From positions 1-23,639 of the forward strand of contig DAHWTK010000013.1 of assembly GCA_027328825.1 (NCBI GenBank): a stretch of DNA of 23,639 nucleotides, given 5' to 3'. Positions 10,301 through 15,677 of this stretch are shown piece after piece. The notes under the pieces are model-generated. The model ran no database searches. It was not told where the DNA came from and saw only the letters and a program-made list of their open reading frames with translations. This DNA is from Nitrospirota bacterium (GTDB lineage: Bacteria; Nitrospirota; JACRHJ01). The stretch's first letter is position 1; every line of letters starts with the position of its first letter. Position numbers and translations under genes: made by a program.

Positions 10301-10405
10301 CCTCGCGCGTTCGAGGGTATAGAGGCCATAGCCCAGTAGCAGGCATGAAAGCGCAATAACCACCCACCTGCGCCGTATTGAGAATCCGACGATTGAACTC
10401 AGCAT
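7310..10405 (-). CDS. Heavy-metal-type RND efflux pump (CzcA/CusA family)
   Basis: At 1031 residues this is the normal length for an RND inner-membrane pump. It has the typical repeat of one helix, a large periplasmic loop and a helix bundle, twice. The start SIRRRWVVIALSCLL leads into RARYDVFPEFAPPTVTIQTESPGLSAEQVE, characteristic of the heavy-metal-efflux (HME) subgroup. The TM4 proton-relay motif AIGEVVDDAVIDVEN is at 397-411 (D403, D404, E410). The second periplasmic loop begins RLHEGHFIVHMNMLPGSSLEESM. TM4 sequence varies with substrate in HME pumps; this GEVVDD version differs from the DGAVVMVEN form of CzcA, so the metal, or whether it is a metal at all, is uncertain. It overlaps the adaptor gene by one base (TAATG) and is last in the operon. 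Confidence 0.93.
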   Translation of the reverse strand: MLSSIVGFSIRRRWVVIALSCLLLGYGLYTLERARYDVFPEFAPPTVTIQTESPGLSAEQVELLVTQPVETAVSGILGVKTVRSSSIQGLSVITVVFRSGSNILKDRQFVSERLSTTLASLPREARNPVIVPLTSSTSIVMVIGLTSGKLSLMDLRTAALWTVSQRLMAVPGVSKVVVHGGEERQFQVQVIPRRLMKYGISLSDVLAAARNATAIKGAGFADTANQRIILRTGGAPVTAAGIGDTVLAFHGGAPLRLRDVAHVVAAPAPPTGMASVMGRPGVQLLVSEQYGANTLRVTSGIEKALSELKPALDSDGIIVRTVFRPASFVDTALHNLKTSLMIGAVLAVIVLFLFLFNLRAAVISCTAIPLSLLAGAIVLDRFGFGLNLMTIGGLAIAIGEVVDDAVIDVENIMRRLIENRSLENPRPAWQVVKGASLEVRSAVVYATFAVMLVFVPILTMSGVAGRLFRPLGVAYILAVLASLSVALMVVPALSYLLLRHSHRENEPPVVAWLKRRYRSVLEGVERHFAATIISAAAITLVGLALVFLLGGTFLPRLHEGHFIVHMNMLPGSSLEESMRLGRRVTDELLNIPYVKTVAQRAGRAPEEDDIHGTHQSEMEVDLKRLNGSDIEKARAEIEDTLKKFPGANFEVDTFLTERIGETISGYVAPVVINIYGKNLGDLDIAAGRVASVLNSVRGASGVQVQSVPGMPEMLINLNKDSLARWGFDPVSVMDAVRTCYQGTVVGRVYEGNRNFNVSVILPASERRNTSSVGRLILKSPSGAYVRLDQLADIRQVPGRYIVLHQGARRVQTVTCSVSGRDLNSFVKKAESRIKAEVQLPAGSYFEFTGAAQAEARSRRDLIIHSLMAGFGIFLLLSIVTGFRNLLLLVLNLPFALVGGVIAVLISGGELSLGSMVGFVTLFGITLRNSIMLISHYEHLVDVEDMKWGAETCLKGASERLAPILMTALVTALGLLPLALGSNAPGREIEGPLAVVILGGLFTSTALNLLLLPALALRYGRFGLGRKDITLE

Positions 10406-11439
10406 TAATCCTCGTCTTCCCCTTTGCCGCCCGAGGGCTTTACGAGGAACTCCTGCGAGAGAAGCGTCTCGGCGCCCTTTATGACAATTTTGTCCGCCTC
10501 AGAAAAGCCGCCCGATACAAACCACCCGCCGCTAACGGGATTGTCCGTGGAGACCTTGCGGCGCGTAAAGATATCGACCCCGGTTTCGACATATGCCCAG
10601 GCTCGCCCCTGCCACCATACTACTGCGGAGGCGGGTATAAGAAGACCGCTTGCCGGCGTGCCCGTCGGAAACACGGCGGACGCATTAATGCCGGGGAGAA
10701 GACCGGCCATTGCCGGCGCTGCATATAAAAAGCTCATTCCCTGTATTTGAGGGTTGGTGCTGGTGGCAGGGGAGATAAACCTTGCCGGTACGGCCCCGCC
10801 CGAAGGCGTAATAATCCTGAGTCCAGCCGGCGGCGAATTGGCGGTGTAGCCCTGTGGCAGGGTTACCTGCAAAAGCACGTCGCGGCGCGTCTCCAGCCTT
10901 AAAAACGGCTTTGTATTGTTCCATGCCCCGCCCGCGAGCACGCTTCCCAGTCTTTGGTTCGCGCTCATCTTTATCGCCTGTAAATTCCCTTTCGCAAGCG
11001 CAAGGTCGGCCCTGTCCGCGCGGAAGGCCGCCTCTGCGGCCTGGTATTCCCTGAGGGACACGTTCTTATCCCCGTAGAGTTTCTTTATCCGCTTGTATTC
11101 TCCGCGCGAGGCTTCGAGGGCGGCACCAGCCTTTTCAGATTCTGCCACGGCATTTAGATAATTTTTCCTCAGGTCTACCAGATCTCCCGTGTCGAGCACG
11201 GTTACGTAGGCATGGGTCTGTTCCCTGTATACGTATGGTTTTGGAGTCTCTGCCTTTATACCGGCGCTTTTCCGCATATCCTGGCTTAAGGATACAGTGC
11301 CCGCCTGGGCCACCGTGGGAATTGCGGACGTTTCCGGTTCTTCTTCCCTGCCGCCTGACGGAAGGAAACGCCAGACGAGAAGTGCGGCAAGGGCGATGAA
11401 TATTAACAGTGCTGTTACTGACTTGCTTCTTTTTGTCAT
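10405..11439 (-). CDS. RND efflux periplasmic adaptor (membrane fusion protein)
   Basis: This 344-residue protein is anchored by an N-terminal hydrophobic segment at about 8-25. A periplasmic region follows with a helical hairpin (about 93-155, EYKRIKKLYGDKNVSLREYQAAE), a beta-barrel domain (FLRLETRRDVLLQVTLPQGY) and a C-terminal membrane-proximal domain (GLLIPASAVVWWQGRAWAYV). It bridges the RND pump and the TolC-type channel. It is shorter than CusB-type adaptors, and the lipoyl half-motif before the hairpin seems reduced to VLDTGDLVDLRKNYLNA. There are no Met-rich or His-rich metal motifs. The ATG is preceded by GGAGA and overlaps the tolC-like stop (ATGA), so the operon is translationally coupled. 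Confidence 0.88.
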   Translation of the reverse strand: MTKRSKSVTALLIFIALAALLVWRFLPSGGREEEPETSAIPTVAQAGTVSLSQDMRKSAGIKAETPKPYVYREQTHAYVTVLDTGDLVDLRKNYLNAVAESEKAGAALEASRGEYKRIKKLYGDKNVSLREYQAAEAAFRADRADLALAKGNLQAIKMSANQRLGSVLAGGAWNNTKPFLRLETRRDVLLQVTLPQGYTANSPPAGLRIITPSGGAVPARFISPATSTNPQIQGMSFLYAAPAMAGLLPGINASAVFPTGTPASGLLIPASAVVWWQGRAWAYVETGVDIFTRRKVSTDNPVSGGWFVSGGFSEADKIVIKGAETLLSQEFLVKPSGGKGEDED

Positions 11440-12827
11440 GGCATATTCTCCGGTCTGCTATCCGAAGCCGGTTCCTCCAGGGCGTCTTCAAGAAGCCCCA
11501 GCGCCCTGTCCGCATTTACGAGACTTTCCAGCCGCAGAAGACGCGCGTTTTCGTATTCTATCTCACCGCCAAGCAAGGCGAGACGATCGGTCTCGCCCAC
11601 ATTGAACATGGACTCAAGCGAGGAAAGAGACTTCCCCTTTTCCAGGACAAGCTCATCTGCCGTCTTTAACCTCTCAAGCGATGAGCCGTACCCGGCGACA
11701 GCCCGCTCAATGTCTGTTATTATCCCGTCCTGGATGGCCCTGAAGTGCGCGGCCCGCCGCGCGCGCGCGGCCTCGGCCTGGGCAATCGGCCCCTGGTTAT
11801 GGTTCAGCACGGGCAGTTCCAGAGAAATCCCCAGTCCCCACTTGTTCTGCCCCTGATCGTATTGATAGCCGGGGCCTATGTGTACATCCGGGTATTGTTT
11901 TGCAATTTCCAACTGAAGGTGCGACTGGCTCGCCTCATATTGTGCCAGCGCCTCAAGTATATCCGGGCGGTTTGTCAGGGCCTTTTGCCGAAGTCCCGGA
12001 AGAGAGAAACTTTCGAGCGGCGGCGGAGCCCTGAAAATGCCTAACGAAAACCTGATGCCTGTAAGGGCCTTCACGGGGACGCCAATAGCGGAGGCGATAT
12101 TCGAGCGTGTATTTATAAGCCGGGATTTTTCCTCGCCGGCAAGCAGGAACGTGCGGTCGTAATCCACGGACGCCCGCGTGACGTCCGGCTCCGAAACCTC
12201 CCCGGCGGCAAGCCGCGCCTTAAGGACGGAGAGCGCCTCCCGGTCAATCCGCACCTGTTCCAGAAGTATATTGTACTTCCCTGTTGAGGCAAAATAATCG
12301 AGCATCGCGCCCCTGAGAGCGCTCCGCACCTTCCACGCCGCTTCCGCCAAGGCATAGCGCGCCGCCAGCGTATTGCCTTTCGCCTCGGCGATGCGGTAGC
12401 CGCGCTTCCCGGCGGTCTCGATTGGAATGTCGAAAGAGAAGCCGAGTATCCAGGGCTCCGAGTCTGGAGAGAGATTTGTTACATATTCCGGCGAAACGCT
12501 GAGCGAGGGGTTTGGGCGCTCTCCGGCGGTTATGACAGAGGCGCGGGTCTCCTGTAGCCTCCAGCGCACGGTGTCGAGGCCGGGGTTATAATAAAATGCC
12601 GCGAGAGAAAGGGTGTTTATGTCCCATTTCGCGGGCGGCCAGGGGGTTATATGTTTTTTGAGGTTTTTTTCGATGAATTTTTCAAGCGACGGGCGGCCAA
12701 GGGAACGGTCTTCAAATTGCCGGGCTGTCTTTTCGGGCAGGAGCGGTTTTGGCGAATATGTTGCACATCCGGCGAAGAAGGCGAAAGCGGCGATAACAAT
12801 TGCCGCCGTCCTTGAGATGTTCGGCAT
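11436..12827 (-). CDS. TolC-family outer-membrane efflux lipoprotein
   Basis: The protein has 463 residues from the ATG at 12825-12827. This start gives a lipoprotein signal peptide (hydrophobic 8-20, lipobox FAGC with Cys21). An upstream start at 13052 would read through the preceding gene and its terminator and is rejected. It has the duplicated OEP layout: SLAAFYYNPGLDTVRWRL near the start, long coiled coils, LTNRPDILEALAQYEASQSHLQLE at the second repeat and PDVHIGPGYQYDQG / WGLGISLELPVLNHNQG at the second beta segment. It forms the outer-membrane duct of the pump. No Shine-Dalgarno sequence precedes the ATG; a -10-like TATATT at 12834-12839 would place transcription initiation at or next to the start codon, so the message may be leaderless. 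It is first in the three-gene operon. Confidence 0.9.
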   Translation of the reverse strand: MPNISRTAAIVIAAFAFFAGCATYSPKPLLPEKTARQFEDRSLGRPSLEKFIEKNLKKHITPWPPAKWDINTLSLAAFYYNPGLDTVRWRLQETRASVITAGERPNPSLSVSPEYVTNLSPDSEPWILGFSFDIPIETAGKRGYRIAEAKGNTLAARYALAEAAWKVRSALRGAMLDYFASTGKYNILLEQVRIDREALSVLKARLAAGEVSEPDVTRASVDYDRTFLLAGEEKSRLINTRSNIASAIGVPVKALTGIRFSLGIFRAPPPLESFSLPGLRQKALTNRPDILEALAQYEASQSHLQLEIAKQYPDVHIGPGYQYDQGQNKWGLGISLELPVLNHNQGPIAQAEAARARRAAHFRAIQDGIITDIERAVAGYGSSLERLKTADELVLEKGKSLSSLESMFNVGETDRLALLGGEIEYENARLLRLESLVNADRALGLLEDALEEPASDSRPENMP

Positions 12828-12864
12828 CTGTAAAATATAACATAAATAGAAAGCGGAAATGCAG

Positions 12865-12889
12865 AAAAAAATCCCGGCATTTGCCCGGG
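12865..12889 (-). terminator. Intrinsic terminator of the ArsR-DUF5714-Trx-TauE operon
   Basis: On the minus strand, CCCGG (12885-12889), a 7-base loop and CCGGG (12873-12877) form a GC stem followed by A and seven Ts. It begins immediately after the TauE/SafE stop codon, separating this operon from the efflux operon downstream on the same strand. Confidence 0.75.
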
Positions 12890-13678
12890 CTAACGCCCGG
12901 TCAGCACCTGGCGCCACATCTGAAGGCCGGTGATTACGATAATGACCGCGATGGCGTAGCGCAGGTTCTTTGTATTTACCCTCTTGCTTATCCGCCCGCC
13001 TATCTGCGCGCCTGGCACCGCGCCCGCCACGAGCGCAATGGCGTAGGGCCATATCACCTGGCCCGTGCTGATCTTCCCGATCGTGCCCATGACGGCACTC
13101 ATGAAGACTATGCCCAGCATACTGCCTATCGTTATGCGTGTCGGGATATTGAGGAGATATATCATTACGGGTATGAACATGAACGCCCCGCCCGCGCCGA
13201 CCATCCCGCTGAAGCCGCCGATGGCGAGGCTTATGATTGCCGCAAGAGGTTTGTTGTATTTTATCTCGTCCGGCTTTAGATTTTCTCCCTGTTCGCGTTT
13301 CGGCACGAACATCACGACCGCCGATATGAGCGCAAGCGTGGCGAAAACGGCAAGGAGTAACTCGCTTTTTGCGTGTTTTGAATACACCGCGCCGACGAGA
13401 TTGCCCACCGCCCCGAAGACACCGATATACAAAAGCAGGGACTTGCTGACCAGTCTGTTCTTGTGATGCACGGCAAGCCCGGAGACAGACGCCGTGAGCA
13501 CCTGCACCATGCTTATTGCCGATACATGCTTCATGTCCAGATGCCCCATGCCCAGCAGAGGCGGTATATAAAGCAGGAGCGGTATCATAAATATCGCCCC
13601 GCCAAGACCCAGAAGCCCGGAGAGGAATCCGCCGCCCAGACCCAGGAGGACGAGCGTCAGCAGAAACGATATTTCCAT
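12890..13678 (-). CDS. TauE/SafE family permease (copy 1)
   Basis: This 262-residue, very hydrophobic protein has the two-fold repeated family signature. SGLLGLGGAIFMIPLLLY is at about 20-37 in the first half, and SGMVGAGGAFMFIPVMIYLLNIP in the second. About eight membrane helices are expected. The cytoplasmic loop between halves is charged (PKREQGENLKPDEIKY). TauE/SafE proteins export or import sulfur-containing anions such as sulfite, sulfoacetate or thiosulfate, but many members are untested. AAAGGAG precedes the ATG. It is the last gene of the ArsR-controlled unit, 16 bases after the thioredoxin-like gene, so its substrate is probably a sulfur or thiol species linked to that operon (inference). 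Confidence 0.9.
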   Translation of the reverse strand: MEISFLLTLVLLGLGGGFLSGLLGLGGAIFMIPLLLYIPPLLGMGHLDMKHVSAISMVQVLTASVSGLAVHHKNRLVSKSLLLYIGVFGAVGNLVGAVYSKHAKSELLLAVFATLALISAVVMFVPKREQGENLKPDEIKYNKPLAAIISLAIGGFSGMVGAGGAFMFIPVMIYLLNIPTRITIGSMLGIVFMSAVMGTIGKISTGQVIWPYAIALVAGAVPGAQIGGRISKRVNTKNLRYAIAVIIVITGLQMWRQVLTGR

Positions 13679-13694
13679 GTACGCGCTCCTTTGG

Positions 13695-13940
13695 TTATGC
13701 GCCCATTAATATCTCGGCCAGCCGTTCGTACTCTATCGTGCCGTCTTCGACAATAACCATGCCGTTGACGGCAACTGATGGACACTGAAGCGGCATTCTT
13801 TCCGAGTAATATTCGTCCGAGCCTTTCTTTACTATTACCACTTCCGCCCCCAGTATCTCCTTCGCCTTTTCTGCGGCCTCCACGTTCATCATGCAGCGCC
13901 TGCCCATCGGGTCGTTGACATACAAAGTTATTCTCCCCAT
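13695..13940 (-). CDS. Small thioredoxin-fold protein lacking CxxC
   Basis: The protein has 81 residues from the ATG at 13938-13940, which is preceded by GGGAGGGG. A longer start at 13973 would overlap the upstream gene. The predicted order is strand (ITLYVN), helix, strand (AEVVIVKKG), then QCPSVAVNGMVIVEDG, where P54 sits where thioredoxins have the cis-proline, followed by a C-terminal helix. The first loop reads NDPMGRRCMMN, so the usual CxxC is replaced by a lone Cys16; the second cysteine, C53, is right before the cis-proline. It could act as a monothiol carrier, a persulfide or metal relay, or use C16 and C53 together. Its neighbours (a Cys-rich DUF5714 protein and a sulfur permease) support a thiol role. 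Fold assignment is by eye, and no family name is claimed. Confidence 0.7.
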   Translation of the reverse strand: MGRITLYVNDPMGRRCMMNVEAAEKAKEILGAEVVIVKKGSDEYYSERMPLQCPSVAVNGMVIVEDGTIEYERLAEILMGA

Positions 13941-13954
13941 AACCCCTCCCAGGT

Positions 13955-14791
13955 TTATTTGCCGCCGCAACATCCTCCGCCGTCAGGAAACGAAACGGAC
14001 ACGGCCTTAAGCTTAAGGCCGATTACGTTCGCCGCCTGAGCCTCTTCCTTTGTCTTAGGGAAATACGCGCACCTCGATCCGTGGCAGTGATTGCCGCGCT
14101 TGAAGTGATGGCAGACTATTTTCTCCTTGTGCATCGGGAGCTTTACATTAAAATACTCCTTGGCCATCTGACAGCCGACGGTCAGGGCAGTGCGCACGAA
14201 ATCCTTGTCGCAGCACGGGCCGCCCTCGGCGGCTATGGCCTGTGTCGCCCTTGCCATCGCCATCAATGTCATACTGTATTCCCTGTCCTTATCGCAGCTT
14301 GAGCCGAGAATTACGCTGAAGCTTGCGGCAAGTCCCGACGCTATCCCGCACGTCCCGGCGAGTCCGCAATACGCGGCCTTGGATATGGTATCCGCACGCC
14401 GCATGGCGTCGATTACCTGTTCGTCCGTTACCTTAAGGCTTCCTTCATTCCTGAAAGCGGACATGAAGGCCCCGGCGGTAATAAATGCGTGCTCGCAGCC
14501 TGTCATTGGTATCGCGGGGCTGTCCATCATCGCCTCTGCCGTGGCGAACGGGTCTTTGGACTTTGCCAGCAGCGCCATTTCCTTTATCGTTTCGAAGGCC
14601 CCGGCCTTGTGGCACGTGTCGCAGATGTAATGGCCCGTCTCACATGAAACATAGCCCTGCTCCACCTTTCCGCAGGAGCCGCACGTGAATTCCCTCGGCT
14701 CCTGAAAATATACGATCTTTCCGCCGCAGACGAAGCATCTGTCTTTGGCCGTCCCATCGTTGCCCGCCGGAGAACAGCAGCAATCAGACAT
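13955..14791 (-). CDS. DUF5714-type cysteine-rich protein
   Basis: This 278-residue protein has 22 cysteines. It opens MSDCCCSPAG, followed by zinc-ribbon-like pairs C19xxC22 and C37xxC40, then C50, H54 and C57xxC60. The core resembles DUF5714: TGCEHAFITAGAFMSAF (98-113), YCGLAGTCGIASG (141-153) and CHHFKRGNHCHGSRCAYFP (227-245). It ends in GGGCCGGK. DUF5714 has no established activity to my knowledge; it is sometimes found fused to methyltransferase-like domains, but none is present here. The terminal Cys clusters suggest binding of metal, metalloid or an Fe-S centre. AAGGAG precedes the ATG and overlaps the end of the ArsR gene, so the regulator and this protein are translated together. It is probably cytoplasmic. 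Confidence 0.7.
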   Translation of the reverse strand: MSDCCCSPAGNDGTAKDRCFVCGGKIVYFQEPREFTCGSCGKVEQGYVSCETGHYICDTCHKAGAFETIKEMALLAKSKDPFATAEAMMDSPAIPMTGCEHAFITAGAFMSAFRNEGSLKVTDEQVIDAMRRADTISKAAYCGLAGTCGIASGLAASFSVILGSSCDKDREYSMTLMAMARATQAIAAEGGPCCDKDFVRTALTVGCQMAKEYFNVKLPMHKEKIVCHHFKRGNHCHGSRCAYFPKTKEEAQAANVIGLKLKAVSVSFPDGGGCCGGK

Positions 14792-14802
14792 ACAAAACTC
14801 CT

Positions 14803-15168
14803 TTATTGGTTTGCAATAATATGCGTTTCCGGGGACGCCGCCCGGTTTGCCTGCGCGCCCGGCCTTGTCGGACAGCAGGTCGGCGCGGGCAAAGGTTCGT
14901 CGTATTTCTTCTTCAGCAATACGAGTATGTCGATTACGCGCGGGTCCTTAAGGAAATAGCACCTAAGCTTCCCGTCGACGTAATAATCCACCAGTCCGGA
15001 GCGTCTGAGGATTGAGAGATGCTGCGAGACGTTGGACTGCCCGACGCCGAGAATCTCCTCTATGTCGGTTACGCAGAGGACCTCGGCCTCGAGCTTTTGC
15101 AGGATTTCGAGCCTGGCCGGGTGCGCGACAATTTTCAGAAGCTCGGCGATATCTCTAAGGCCGTCCAT
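14803..15168 (-). CDS. ArsR/SmtB family repressor
   Basis: The protein has 121 residues from the ATG at 15166-15168, which is served by AGGAGGG. A start 10 codons upstream would leave that site inside the gene. It is a winged-helix repressor, with KIVAHPARLEILQKL (12-26), LCVTDIEEILGVGQSNVSQHLSILRRSGLV (31-60) and the wing DYYVDGKLRCYFL. The ArsR metalloid-site motif CVC is here LCVTD, leaving C32. Other cysteines are C70 and the C-terminal pair C98-C99. A Cys near the alpha-2/3 region paired with one near the last helix is the arrangement used by persulfide sensors of the BigR/SqrR group, and an As(III) site is the alternative. It heads the operon and likely represses its own promoter. Confidence 0.92.
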   Translation of the reverse strand: MDGLRDIAELLKIVAHPARLEILQKLEAEVLCVTDIEEILGVGQSNVSQHLSILRRSGLVDYYVDGKLRCYFLKDPRVIDILVLLKKKYDEPLPAPTCCPTRPGAQANRAASPETHIIANQ

Positions 15169-15188
15169 TGATGCGCCCTCCTTGTGTG

Positions 15189-15216
15189 ATATTAACATAT
15201 TATAGGATATGAATAT
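15189..15216. promoter_or_regulatory. Candidate ArsR operator
   Basis: An AT-rich imperfect inverted repeat has a core CATAT-TATAGG-ATATG (15196-15211) and outer ATATT (15189-15193) and AATAT (15212-15216). It spans the predicted transcription start of the ArsR operon, where a repressor would block initiation. ArsR-family operators are commonly AT-rich interrupted palindromes in this position. Confidence 0.5.
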
Positions 15217-15244
15217 GTATACACGAAACAGGGCGCCATGTCAA
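15216..15244 (-). promoter_or_regulatory. Promoter of the ArsR-DUF5714-Trx-TauE operon
   Basis: Minus-strand TTGACA (15239-15244), a 17-base spacer and TATACA (15216-15221) make a near-perfect sigma-70 promoter. The predicted start is near 15209, about 40 bases before the ArsR ATG. A TATAAT at 15199-15204 is an alternative -10 but lacks a matching -35. Confidence 0.75.
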
Positions 15245-15384
15245 ATCAATTAAAGAATCGCCAGGCATCTCAGGCGGAATTCCCCGGTATCGATCAGGCG
15301 CATTTTCATGGCGGCAGGGGCCGGTTTCGATGCTCCCGGCGTGGGGTTCCGGAGGTCATAAAATGACGGATATTACGGTGTAAA
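15245..15384. other. Divergent intergenic spacer, nothing firm
   Basis: This spacer lies between the ArsR promoter (leftward) and the RNA/MFS promoter (rightward). No gene is recognised. It holds a very short ORF, ATG at 15363 to TAA at 15381-15383 (MTDITV), which has a strong GGAGG 7 bases upstream but no evident promoter. It may be chance. Confidence 0.4.
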
Positions 15385-15405
15385 AACCGTTTTAAAAAAA
15401 CGGTT
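15385..15405. repeat. Perfect 9-bp inverted repeat overlapping a -35 box
   Basis: The arms AACCGTTTT (15385-15393) and AAAACGGTT (15397-15405) are separated by AAA. The right arm supplies the first two bases of the TTGACT -35 element, so a dimeric regulator bound here would compete with RNA polymerase. Alternatively, the A/T tracts could act as an UP element. Confidence 0.6.
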
Positions 15406-15432
15406 GACTATGGAAGTTCAAGGTGTTATTCT
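15404..15432 (+). promoter_or_regulatory. Strong promoter for leader RNA / MFS gene
   Basis: TTGACT (15404-15409), exactly 17 bases, then TATTCT (15427-15432) form a close match to the sigma-70 consensus. The predicted start is near 15439. Confidence 0.7.
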
Positions 15433-15438
15433 GCATAG

Positions 15439-15531
15439 CTGATTTAATACCCACCTGGGGCTTACAAGGCTTTGCAATGAATGAAAATTGAGCTTAAGGC
15501 GGGCCCCTGCATAACTAAGGGCCCGTTTTTA
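15439..15531 (+). ncRNA. Candidate small RNA or attenuator leader, about 93 nt
   Basis: A transcript starting about 7 bases after the TATTCT box would end at the intrinsic terminator at 15500-15531. No ORF of note lies within it; the only start with a near stop encodes four residues. A GGGGC at 15457-15461 can pair with GCCCC at 15503-15507, which would break the left arm of the terminator stem. A mutually exclusive antiterminator is therefore possible, as in riboswitches or attenuators controlling the MFS gene 147 bases downstream. It does not match any RNA family I know. A free-standing small RNA is equally possible. Confidence 0.5.
15500..15531 (+). terminator. Intrinsic terminator upstream of the MFS gene
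   Basis: CGGGCCC (15500-15506), a 12-base loop and GGGCCCG (15519-15525) form a 7-bp all-GC stem followed directly by TTTTT (15526-15530). It ends the candidate RNA that begins near 15439. Confidence 0.8.
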
Positions 15532-15677
15532 TTCGCATTCCCGCCTGGGATGCCGGAAAGGAGGCGTTTATACTTAAAGTGGCAGGATTTGCACGGTAAC
15601 TTGAGGCGCCAAAAGACTTTTTGGCTCATTCAGCGTATAATGACCGCGATTATTTTTTTAAGGGAGATGTTTTAAAA

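Noticed and set aside
12828..13052. N-terminal extension of the TolC-like protein
   Set aside because: It overlaps the preceding permease gene in another frame and its terminator, and would bury the clear lipoprotein signal peptide.
15199..15204. TATAAT on the minus strand as -10 of the ArsR promoter
   Set aside because: It has no suitable -35 at 16-18 bases, whereas TATACA at 15216-15221 is correctly spaced from TTGACA; the TATAAT is better explained as part of the AT-rich operator.
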